This document shows, piece after piece, positions 25,657-35,094 of a stretch of 64,000 nt of DNA. This DNA comes from Rattus norvegicus (Eukaryota; Chordata; Mammalia; Rodentia; Muridae). The stretch is from assembly GCF_036323735.1 (NCBI RefSeq), contig NW_026947370.1, positions 813,588 through 877,587 on the forward strand, written 5' to 3'. The notes beneath the pieces were generated by a model, which was given only the letters and a program-made list of their open reading frames with translations, made no database searches and was not told where the DNA came from. Each line of letters begins with the position of its first letter. The stretch's first letter is position 1. The translations under genes and the position numbers were made by a program.

Positions 25657-26119
25657 TTGGATATTTCTATATTTATATTCAAATGTTATTTCCTTTTCCA
25701 ATTTCCTCCCCATAAGATCCTTAACCAGACTCCTGCTCTTGTTCTATTATGCCACTTACTGTCCCTTTATGTTCCATTGAACTGTGAGTCTAACACAGGG
25801 AGAACAAATGGGTTGTCCTTCCATTGATGCTTAAGAAGGACATAACCAGCCATAGTTTTGTCTGTGTACCTACATTGAATATTGGTTTAGTACCAGAGAG
25901 CACTGACTTATTTGCATTGTTGTTCATATGCGGTTAAAGCCCCTTCACCTCTTGTAATACTTTCTCAAAATCTACCAACAAGACATCCATTTTAAGTTCA
26001 CTGGTTTGCCACTAGCACCCACTTTCGCATTTAATGTGCATGTCTCTAAGGAAAGATATATATCTGGTTCCTGGCAGAATGAACTTCTTAGCTTCATCAA
26101 TCTTATCTATTTTTGGTGG

Positions 26120-26121
<2 letters not shown>
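25657..26121 (-). mobile_element. L1 3' end, antisense (unit 2)
   Basis: Same antisense L1 3'UTR fragment as in unit 1, again ending at a (CA)n tract after TTTTTGGTGGCA. Confidence 0.7.

Positions 26122-26122
<1 letters not shown>

Positions 26123-26166
<44 letters not shown>
26123..26166. repeat. (CA)n microsatellite, unit 2
   Basis: About 22 CA repeats at the equivalent position of unit 2. Confidence 0.98.
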
Positions 26167-26169
<3 letters not shown>

Positions 26170-26657
26170 GATGGTTCCTGCAGTGATGAAGTAAGGTGGA
26201 ATTTAAACATGGATTCTGTGCAACTAGGTCAAGAATGTAGAATCTTCAAATTAAAATGCCAAATAGACTCCCTCCTGTTCTTATGAACCTACTGAAGTTC
26301 AGGGTTCCCTGGACTTCAGTAATTCCTCTCCCTGCCCATTCTCCTGAATCTTTTGTTTGGCCTGAAGAAAGAATCATGGTAAAGCATCCAAAACCCTGAA
26401 ATCTGTCCGTGGGACACTGGAAGGTGATACTGTACTACTGATATCAAAAATCTAGAGAAAAAAAATTTGATACTCAATGTGGTCCTCTGCTTTACTGATG
26501 TCTGAAAATTTTTGAAAAAAATAAGGATTTGGGAGTTTATTATTTGATGTACGTACACAAAATTTACACTGTCATACTCACTGTGTACCCGGTCCCATTA
26601 TTTGCCAAAATCATTGCAAAAAATTGAATTGGAAAACAATTTTTAATACATATTCAG

Positions 26658-26660
<3 letters not shown>

Positions 26661-26697
<37 letters not shown>
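26661..26697. repeat. (TA)n tract private to unit 2
   Basis: About 18 TA repeats after ATTCAGGAA; units 1 and 3 have only short AT-rich sequence here. Confidence 0.97.
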
Positions 26698-26702
<5 letters not shown>

Positions 26703-27874
26703 CCCCTCTCAAGGAATGTAGGAAAAAAATTAATACAATATTTCATCAATTGAAGATCTGTAAGAAAAATACTTGTCTTTGAAAAACAGCGAAAACATAG
26801 GAAATTGAAGTGTATGTGACAAGAATGAACCTGGGAATATAATTATCCAGAAGAATCTCCTACAATCCATGTTCCTAAACCTTTTCAACCCATGCCAAGA
26901 TCCTGACTAACTTTCTCCATTCAGAACATCTAGCAACTAATGAAGCAAAGAGATGACTCTAGCTTTAGAGAGATGGAGTACATAAAGGCTTCCACTGTGT
27001 CACAAGAGACACTCCTGGAAAAGGCACTCTTGAATCTGGTCAATGTAGGGAAAGCTGTTTATCAGGTAGGCCATAGCAGCTCTCAGTGACATCATCATTA
27101 GGCCCATCCTGAAAAATCTCTTGTATCCTGGAGAGTCCTAGCTTCTTCTGTGATGTCACAAGTGTTTTTCTGACTGCAACTGCCTTTCAGATAATCCTTC
27201 AGTACCTCTAAGGTTTACTAATTGTCTCTAATTTAGAGTAAACAGCCATTTGGGAATGAGAAGAAAGAGGGTAAAGAGAAGAGTGTTGGGGCGAAAGAAG
27301 CTGGCCTTCTCTATTTGTATAAAAAAGAAAGAAATACTTGGTCCATTGGAAAGCTCAGTGAGACCTGGTTAGGGGTTGAGTGGGTTTGCTGAAGAGATAG
27401 CCTTTATCTGAGCCTTCAACATATGGGAATCAGGAGCTGAGGGCCTCTCAGAAGCATCTGGACTTCCTTGCTTATTATGGTTCCTTGTAGTCAGAGAGTT
27501 TGTATCATTAATTTTGTTATTCCAAAAGCCAGGTGTTGGAAAGGGCCCAGTTGTTTCCTGAGAGCTCATGGCTTTTATATTTTTAACCCAAGGAAGAAGG
27601 AAAAGAAAAGTACTGTGTCCTCAGCTCGGAGTAAACCCCTCCTTGCTTTGTATTCCTACAGTGCAGTTTGTGTCAGTCCCTGACATCTGGGAGAGGGCAG
27701 AGCATCTATTTGAGACTTCATCATCTCAGTCTTTCCACAAGTACTACTCTGACTACCATTCCCTGACAGTTACCCTTTAGATTTCTGTGTGAATAGGTGC
27801 GATTAGCTGGCAGTTAACTTTTCTTTTTTTCTCTCTTTTTTTATTTTTTAGCAATTTTTATTGCTTTTTCTAAT

Positions 27875-28365
27875 TGGATATTTTTATATTTACATTTTAA
27901 ATATTATTTCCTTTTCCAGTTTCCTGTCCATGAGATCCCTAAACAGTCCCACTAACCTTATTCTATAGCCCCCCTTACTGCACCACGACATTCCCTTGAA
28001 CTGGGAGGCAAACCTAGGGAGGACCAAGGGCTTCTCCTTCCATTGGGGCCCAACAAGTCCATCCTCTGCTACCTATGCAGTTGGAACCATAGGTCTGTCC
28101 AGACACAGTCTCTGAATATTGGTTTAGCACCAGAAATCTCTGGTTAGTTGAAATTGTTGTTGTTGTGGGGTTGAAAGCCCATTCAGCTCGAGTAATCATT
28201 TCTCAACATCCATAAAAAAGAGGTCGATTTTGAGTTCTCTTGTTTGCCACTAGCATTCACTTCTGTATTTGACATGCTCTAGTTGTGTCTCTCATGAAAG
28301 ATCTATATCAAGTTCCTGGCAGCATGCTCTTCTTAGCTTCAACAATCCTATCTAGTGACTGGTTT
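27875..28365 (-). mobile_element. L1 3' end, antisense (unit 3)
   Basis: Closest of the three to standard L1 3'UTR: GAGGACCAAGGGCTTCTCC and CCATCCTCTGCTACCTATGCAG are typical of antisense rodent L1. It ends before the (CTATAT)n tract. Confidence 0.75.
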
Positions 28366-28384
28366 ATCAATATATCAATCAATG

Positions 28385-28443
28385 TATCTATATCTATATC
28401 TATATCTATATCTATATCTATATCTATATCTATATATATATAT
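28385..28443. repeat. (CTATAT)n microsatellite, unit 3
   Basis: A hexanucleotide tract, CTATAT-type, preceded by ATCAATATATCAATC, at the equivalent position of unit 3. Confidence 0.97.
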
Positions 28444-29639
28444 TTATTTGGTGGCTCCTACTATTATGAGATTTGATGAAATATTTACATGGATTCTGCG
28501 TAATTAGGTCAAGAATCCAGGATCCACAAATGACAATGCCAAATAGACTCCCTCGCGTTCTTACAACCTATTGAAGTTGAGGTTTCACTGGACCTCAAGC
28601 CACTCTTCTTGTCGCCCATCACCCAAAAACTGATGGTTAGCCTGAAGAATGAATCATGGTCAAACATCCAAGACCCTGTGGACCTGTCTTGCCATGGGAC
28701 CACAGGAAGGTCGATATTAGAGAACTGATATCTAATAGAACCACAGAACCATATTCTGTACTCCATGTTGTCCTTTGCTTAACTGATGTCTGCTACCTAA
28801 TGGATAAAATGAGGTTTTGGGAGTTTATCATTTGAAGGAGGTACACAATATTTACACTGTTATATTCGCTCTATAGCTGGGCCCCGTTTGTAGCCATATT
28901 CATTGCAAAAAAATGTAATTGGAAAAATGAAATTTTTTAGTACACATGCAGGAAAATATAAATTGTCCCATGTGAATGAATGTATAATCAGAAAATGTAG
29001 CACAATATTCACTCAATTAAAGGTCTATAGGGAAAATACTGGCACCTGGGAAACAGAGAAAACCTAGGGAATTGCACTTTATGTCATAGAATTGGACCTG
29101 GGAATAACATTAATTTTCAGAAGAGTCTCCTTATCTCCGTGTTCCTAGATCTTTTCTACCCATGCCAAGCCCCTGATTAACTTTCTCCATTCAGAGCATT
29201 TAACCAGTAATGAAGCAGAGAGAAGTCTCTAGCTTTAGAGTGATGGAGTACGTCAAGTTTTCCACAGTGTCACAGGAGACATCCTGGAAAGGGCACCCTT
29301 GAATCTGGTCAAAATAAGGAAATCTGTTCAGCAGTCGGACTATGGCAGTTCTCAGTGACCTCTCCATTAGGCCCTCCATGAAAAATCTCTTGTATCCTGG
29401 AGAGCCCTAGCTTCTTCTGTGACATCACAAGTGTTGTTTGACAGTAACTGCCTCTCAGATATTCCCTCTGCGTAACTATGGTTTAATAATTGGCCTCTAA
29501 TTCAGAGTAAAGAGGTATTTTAGAGGGAGCACATATAGGATGAAGAGATCAGAGATGGGGAGAAGGAAGCTGGACATCTGTCTTGGCATAAAATAAAAGA
29601 AGAAATGAGTGGGTCTTGGGAAAATACCCTGGGAAGATG

Positions 29640-32235
29640 GCTTTAGTTCTTTTGTTCTCTAGATTCACCGACCTCTTGGAGAAGTTGCTGAACCTCCTAA
29701 ATAGCTTTGGCCAGACGGTAAATTTTCTAGATACCCCTTTTTAGATTTCGATTGTCCTGAGGTTTGTATTGCTGATGGTAAATATTTGCCTGGAAGAGTG
29801 CTAGAGCCAGATTGATTTTTAGATGCTTTGGAAGATATGGAAATTTTCTGATATACTTTGGCTAATGGCACAAGGTCTAAATGATGTTTTTCCGATGTGG
29901 ACTATCCCTCAGACCTTTGGAAATATAAAACAAAAATAGGGTGTTTTTAAAGTCTAATTTTCACAATGACAAATCACTTTGAGCATGGAGAACACTTTGT
30001 GGAGCCCTAGAGTGGGGTGAAGAAATTCCCTGAAACCCTAGGACAGATGGTGAACCTGCCTTTTTGATAGAAGGAGGAGTTACTTGAGCATCTGGGACAA
30101 TATGGAATGTCCAGCATGCCCCTGTAAGGATTGGCAACTTTCCACAATACCTTCATCATTTTTGGAAAGTCCAAAGACCTTTGGACAGATGGAGAAGTTG
30201 GGAGACTCTCGTGAGGTAATTGTAGCTTTTGATGTCTCTTTGGCAGGTGAAGATGGCACAAGATCCCTTTTGGGAGAAGGGGTAAGTTTGAAACTGTCCT
30301 TCTTAGAGGAGAATTTTCTCAAGACTACATCAGAAGGATCAAATCTTAACATTTTGTTTCTATAAACTGGACGCCTGTGGTCCATTTTGGTAGAGGGAGA
30401 ATGTCAACTATATATCCCCTGAGTGGATTTGTGAAATAAATCCATGTGCGTAGCTGGGGATAGTTGTAAAGCATGCTGTTCAGATGCAGTAGGTCCTTAG
30501 CCATCCTTCTCTGAAGAGGAAGGTCTTAATGTACCATGCATATATGTAGAAATCCTGACTGTGACATGAGAATCAGGGGAAGGTATTAGAGCTTCCTCTG
30601 AAGATGTACAACTCCTAGAGCATCATGGACATATGTGAGAGATCTGAGAGCCTCATGAGCAGATAAGGATGTTTCTGGGTATTGTTGTGGAATTGTGGAA
30701 GTTCCAGGAAAAATATCTTCTGCTTGAGAAGTGGAAAAAGACTTTAGTATGGAAATGTCAGGTTCCCTTGCCTGCCTGATAGGCAAAACAGGTTCCAAAG
30801 CCCCTTCAGAAGATAAGGTAAAATCCAGAGCATTTGTTGTAATTGGCAGATGTTCTTGGTCCACTTGTGGATATAAAGAAGGGGCAACCTTTGGCATATT
30901 TGGAAGAGTGTGTAGCTTCTTCTGCAGTTGGGGAAGATGGCTGATCTTGAGGAGATAAGGAAGTTGCTATAGCCTCCTGTGAAGTTTGCGGAGGTCATAA
31001 GCATTCTTTTGCAAAACGGGCATCCTAGAAATACCTTTCCTGAGATGTCGAGGATGGTACAAACACTGAAGTTTGCATATCATGTTCCCCTACTCCTCGT
31101 TTGCATATGGTTGGATCCATAACCTTCTATACAGATGGAATATATCCTAGAACATCTTTTGTATATGTGTCATATCCACTAGCCATTTCTAAAGATGAGG
31201 CTGTGGGTAGGACTCCTTTTGTAGATGTTTCTTGTCCCACAGTCTCTTTATGAGATAGAATACTACTCAGAATCCTGCTCATTTTTTGGAAATTCTAGCA
31301 TCTCTGATGTATATGTGGAAAATTTTCTAGCCTCTCCTTTCAGGACAGAACGACCTAGAGTCCCCTGAGGTGGTAGTTGATGTTTTATCATCTCTGTACA
31401 TTGTATAAATATGGAGACTCCATGGCTCATAGACTGTGTGCTGTGATAAACTTGTCTCTTTTGGGCCTGATGACAAGTCAGGAGTATCCTTTTCAATGGT
31501 AGAGGATATTTGAATAATTCTCTGTTGTTTAGGAACACTGGAAGTACTGGGGGAGATGGTGAGTGTGCTAGATCACATTTTTTATGTGCAGAATGCACAA
31601 GCGTCCCTAGGGTGGACTCACAATTTTCTACCACATCTTGCATGGGTGTGGAACACTCAAGATCACCTTCTGAAACTGGCAATGATCCTTGATCTATTGG
31701 TGTACATGTAGAAAATTTTGTCTCTGCTTGGGCTGGTATGTGTGTTATGAGGTTCACTTGGGGATTTGTGAATGTACTTTGTCCCCCTTGGACCACAAGT
31801 GATGATTTAAGCCCATTTTTAAGAGTGGAGGACTCTTGAACGTCCTCTTGGTTTAATAGAGAAGTTCTGAAATCCCCTTTGTCAGCAGAATCAGGTTTCA
31901 AACGCATTTACATGAAGCAGATTGTATAAGGCACATTGTTGGAATTGGGGGACGTCTTTGATGTCTTTCTGAGTTGACATAGTTCTCTGCACTGCTTTGA
32001 AAGCTGGAGAAGGTAGTAAAGTCTCATGTGGAGAGTGGGTAGGACTTAACCCATTTGTGGAATATGAGAAATCACTGAGATTACCTTTAAGAGAATAACT
32101 TTTGAAGTCCTCTTTGTCTGATGGGGCCTGTTGTACCTCCCCTTGACCAGAGGGGTCTTTTTCAACACACTTTGGAGAGAATTGGAAAGACTGCAGACCG
32201 GTAGGATAGGGAATGAACATTTGAAACTCCTTTGG
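29640..32235 (-). pseudogene. Broken Ser/Thr/Pro-rich reading frames, unrecognised gene or pseudogene
   Basis: On the - strand several long frames follow each other: 32220-31891, 31907-31263 (214 residues), 30897-30586, 30385-30080, 30261-30007 and 29871-29665. They lie in different phases and share one composition: rich in Ser, Thr, Pro, Gln and Lys, poor in hydrophobic runs, with no signal peptide or membrane segment. Phrases such as DKGDFRTSLL and DKEDFKSYSL, or repeated variants of FSICPKVFG, suggest a degenerate repeat of roughly 25 codons. The simplest reading is one long repetitive coding exon broken by several frameshifts. I do not recognise the family and assign no function. It adjoins the tandem units at 23.2-29.6 kb, whose right ends carry similar - strand peptides, and its upstream end abuts an L1 5'UTR. 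Alternatives are a non-coding repeat with chance open frames or an exon assembled from several pieces. Confidence 0.45.
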
Positions 32236-33320
32236 AAACTCTGTGGGATAGTGAGTTGATCACCCAGAAGAGTGGGCAATAGTGAAAAATAAGGGAAGGA
32301 GAGATTACCACTTCTGCCCACCTTTATCCACATCCCTAGTCCAAGAGGAAACTGCATAGTGCCTCTGGACACATGAATATAGGAGCAATCAAGCTGCAGG
32401 AGACCTGCAGTCCAAACTGCACCTGGATATGAACTGGTGCAAACAGTATTCAACACCCAAATCTCATGTGGTGTGGGGAAGTCTTAGACCATCAGAGGGG
32501 CAAAAAACCCTGAGAACTCTGCTCATATTCTTGACTCAGGAAAAAAAAAACACCCAGCTCCATCTGGGCCTCCTGGGCAAAGGGACCCAGGAGCAGTAGG
32601 GGCAAGACGTTTCTAGTTGCAGCCCTCATTGAAAGCTGAAAGTCAGTCCAATGAGCGAGTTCAGGCCTAAGACCAGAGGTGAGTCCAACTTTTCTCCTCT
32701 AACTGACCTGACTGGTGGACTGGGACATGCAAAGGCAGAACTCCTCTAGTACAAGGGACTTCCAGTTTCTAGCTGGCTCCTGAACCTCGCTGATCCCATC
32801 CCAGATCTCCCTGCTCCTAGACACTGTGGGAGAGCTAACCACCCAGGAATGTTGGCAATAGTGGGCCTACAAGGAACAGAGACTGCCACTCTGCCCACCA
32901 TTACCCACATTTCTGGCCCAAGACAAAACAGCATAGTGCCTCTGGACACAGGAATATAGGAGGAGTAAAACTGCAGGAGCACCATGTTCCAGACTATGCC
33001 TGGATCTGAGCAGAACAGGACAAAGTGCTCTCTGCACAAAAATCCTGATGGTGGGGGAACTAGACCTTCAGAGGAGCAGACACTCCTGGGAAAATAGAGG
33101 AGACTATTCTCTGCCCAGATTCCTGACTCAAGAGGAAAACACCTTGTGCCTTCTGTATGGCCTCCCATCACAGAAGTACCTAGGTGAAGTATGGGAAATT
33201 CCTTCTGGGTCCTGCCCACAGAGACAGATGAAAGCCAATGGACAGGAGCAGCTGCATGCATGAGAGCAAAATACTCTCTTCCATTAACTGAGAAAAAAAA
33301 ACAGGAAAACAGGTCTAGAG
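32236..33320 (+). promoter_or_regulatory. L1 5'UTR, two tandem monomers
   Basis: GCATAGTGCCTCTGGACACA occurs at 32,354 (with one change) and 32,931, and CACCCAG at 32,261 and 32,838, a constant offset of 577 bp. In rodents such monomers hold the internal L1 promoter. The left copy starts near 32,236 where similarity between copies ends. Whether it retains activity cannot be judged. Confidence 0.75.
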
Positions 33321-33345
33321 CAGTCCTGACACCTTAGCCTACAGG

Positions 33346-34500
33346 ATGGTCCAGCCACTGTCTGAAAGAGGAAGACAAGCTAAATTCAGATTCTACCTGA
33401 AGGCTAGAGGCGATCATAGTAATGCAAACAACAGAAATGAAGACTACTTGGGCTCATCAGAGCCCAAATCTCCGATCAAAGCAAACCCTCGATATCTATA
33501 CATACCAGAAAAGAAAGATCTAGATTTAAATTCACGTTTTATAATGACGATGGACGATGTTAAGAAGGTCATAAATAACTCCCTTAAGAAAGTACAGAAC
33601 AAGAGAAAATACAGAAGTAAACAAGTAGAATCCCTGAAAGAGGGAACTCAAAACTACCTTAAAGTACTACTGGAAAAACAACAAAACAGGAGAAGGAAAT
33701 GAACAAAACCAACCAGGAGTTAAAAATGGAAATAGAAAAAATAAAGAAAGCACAAGGAAGAAAACCCTGTAAATAGAAAACCTAGGAAAAAGACGAGGAG
33801 TTACAGAAGTGAGAATCAACAACAGGATAAAAGTGATAGAAGACATAATCTATTGAGCAGAAGATTCCATAGAAAACGTTGACACAACTGTCAAAGATAA
33901 TGCAAAATGGAAAAGCAGCTAGCCCAAAACATACAGTAAATCCAGGACACAATCAGAAGATCAAACCTAAGGATAACAGGTATAGAAGAGAGTGAAGACT
34001 GTCAACATCAAGGGACAGTAATATCTTCAACAAAATTATAGAAGAAAACTTCACAAATCTAAAGAAAGAGATGCCCATAAACATACACAAAGCCTACAAA
34101 ACTCCAAATAGATTGGACCAGAAAAGGATATCCTCCCATTACTTCATAGACAAAACAACGAATGGGGAAAAGAAATAAAAATATTAAAAGCCGTAAGGGA
34201 AAATGTCAAGTAACATATAAAAGCAAACCTATCAGAATTACACCAGAATTCTCACCAGATACCATGAAAGCCAGATGATCCTGGATAGATGTTGTACAGA
34301 CACTAAGAGAACAAAAACGCCATCTCAGGCTACTGTATCCAGCCAAACTGTCAATTAACATAGATGGAGAAACAAAGATATTCAATGACAAAATCAAATT
34401 TACACAATATCTTTCTACATATCCAGTCCTACAAAGGACACTAACTAGGAAACCCCAAAACAAGGAGGCAAGTAAAATGATAGATAAAGCAAGAAATTAA
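33346..34500 (+). pseudogene. L1 ORF1, broken
   Basis: L1 ORF1 encodes an RNA-binding chaperone that coats L1 RNA: a coiled coil, an RRM and a C-terminal domain. Here an open stretch of 118 codons (33,346-33,702) covers the basic N-terminal part, with DLDLNSRF and a Lys-rich helical segment. Beyond it there are stops and frameshifts, though fragments of the coiled coil, the RRM (ITPEFSPDTMKA-like when read with shifts, near 34,240-34,270) and the C-terminal part remain recognisable at nucleotide level. The methionine start is that of the open stretch; the family start could lie a few codons away. Confidence 0.75.
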
Positions 34501-34557
34501 TCTTTTCACAACAAAACAAAGAGAAGAGAAGCACACAAACATAAACTAACCTCAATT

Positions 34558-34900
34558 ATGAAAATAACAGAAAGGGACCATCACTATTCCTTAATATCTC
34601 TCAACGTTAATGGATTCAATTTGCTACTAAAAATACTCAGAATGATCATTGGATACATAATTCGGACCCAGGGTATTGCTCTAAACGAAACACACTTCAC
34701 GGACAGAGAAAGACACTACCTTTTAGTAAAAGTCTGGAAAACAATTTTCCATGCAAATTGTCTGAAGAAGCAAGCTGGAATAGGCATTCTAATATCATAG
34801 AAAATTGACTTTCAACGAAAAGTCATCAAAAAGCATAAGGGAGGACACTTCATTATCATCAAAGGAAAAATTAGCTTTTACAAATGCCTCCTGCCTTTTA
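34558..34900 (+). pseudogene. L1 ORF2 start, endonuclease domain fragment
   Basis: ORF2 encodes an APE-type endonuclease plus reverse transcriptase. The fragment shows SLISLNVNGFN (the catalytic Asn region), ALNETHFTDRERHYL (ETH motif with the catalytic Glu) and KKQAGIGILIS. It stops at 34,798 in frame, with further ORF2 similarity (KGGHFIIIKGK) for about 100 bases. Domain positions match ORF2 residues 1-110. Everything after the endonuclease start is missing here. Confidence 0.88.
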
Positions 34901-35094
34901 CAGACATATCTACAATCACCCTTGCTTGGAGAAAGTAGTTAAGATTTATTCCTTCTTTGAATGAAGAGGAAGATCTAAGGCTACACTCCTCAGAGAAACA
35001 AGATGTCAGGTACTGTAGGAAGAAATATGCATCTAGGCAACAATAAATGTTCCAAGCTAACCTGTGCAGTAAGGTAATGTATGGAAAATACCAC

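Larger units (their letters stand above)
23181..29620. repeat. Three tandem ~2.2 kb segmental units
   Basis: Units start at about 23,181, 25,473 and 27,667, each at GTTT(C/G)TG followed by TGAC; the third ends near 29,620. The same succession occurs in each: a CTTCATC(A/G)TCTC block, an antisense L1 3' end, a microsatellite, a block with ATTTGGGAGTTTAT(C/T)ATTTGA, a block with GAATCTCC or AGTCTCC, and the stretch TGAC/TGATGTCAC...GTGTTTTTCTGAC. Periods are about 2,292 and 2,194 bp. Copies differ at many positions, so the duplications are not recent. The third unit diverges from the others at its right end, where the - strand Ser/Thr/Pro-rich frames begin. Confidence 0.85.
32236..34900 (+). 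mobile_element. LINE-1, 5' half: tandem 5'UTR monomers, ORF1, start of ORF2
   Basis: Two 5'UTR monomers are followed by a decayed ORF1 and the first ~110 codons of ORF2. The sequence stops matching L1 at about 34,900, within the endonuclease domain. ORF1 is interrupted after 118 codons and by later stops; ORF2 is open for 80 codons only. The element is incapable of movement. Its 5' end abuts the - strand Ser/Thr/Pro-rich frames and its 3' break faces an oppositely oriented L1 3' half. Confidence 0.88.

Noticed and set aside
23181..29620. Regular direct repeats considered as a CRISPR-like or satellite array
   Set aside because: Units are 2.2 kb, diverged, and contain L1 sequence; this is segmental duplication in a mammalian genome.
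32746..33261. A 171-codon - strand open frame
   Set aside because: It lies antisense inside the L1 5'UTR monomers and is a by-product of that sequence.
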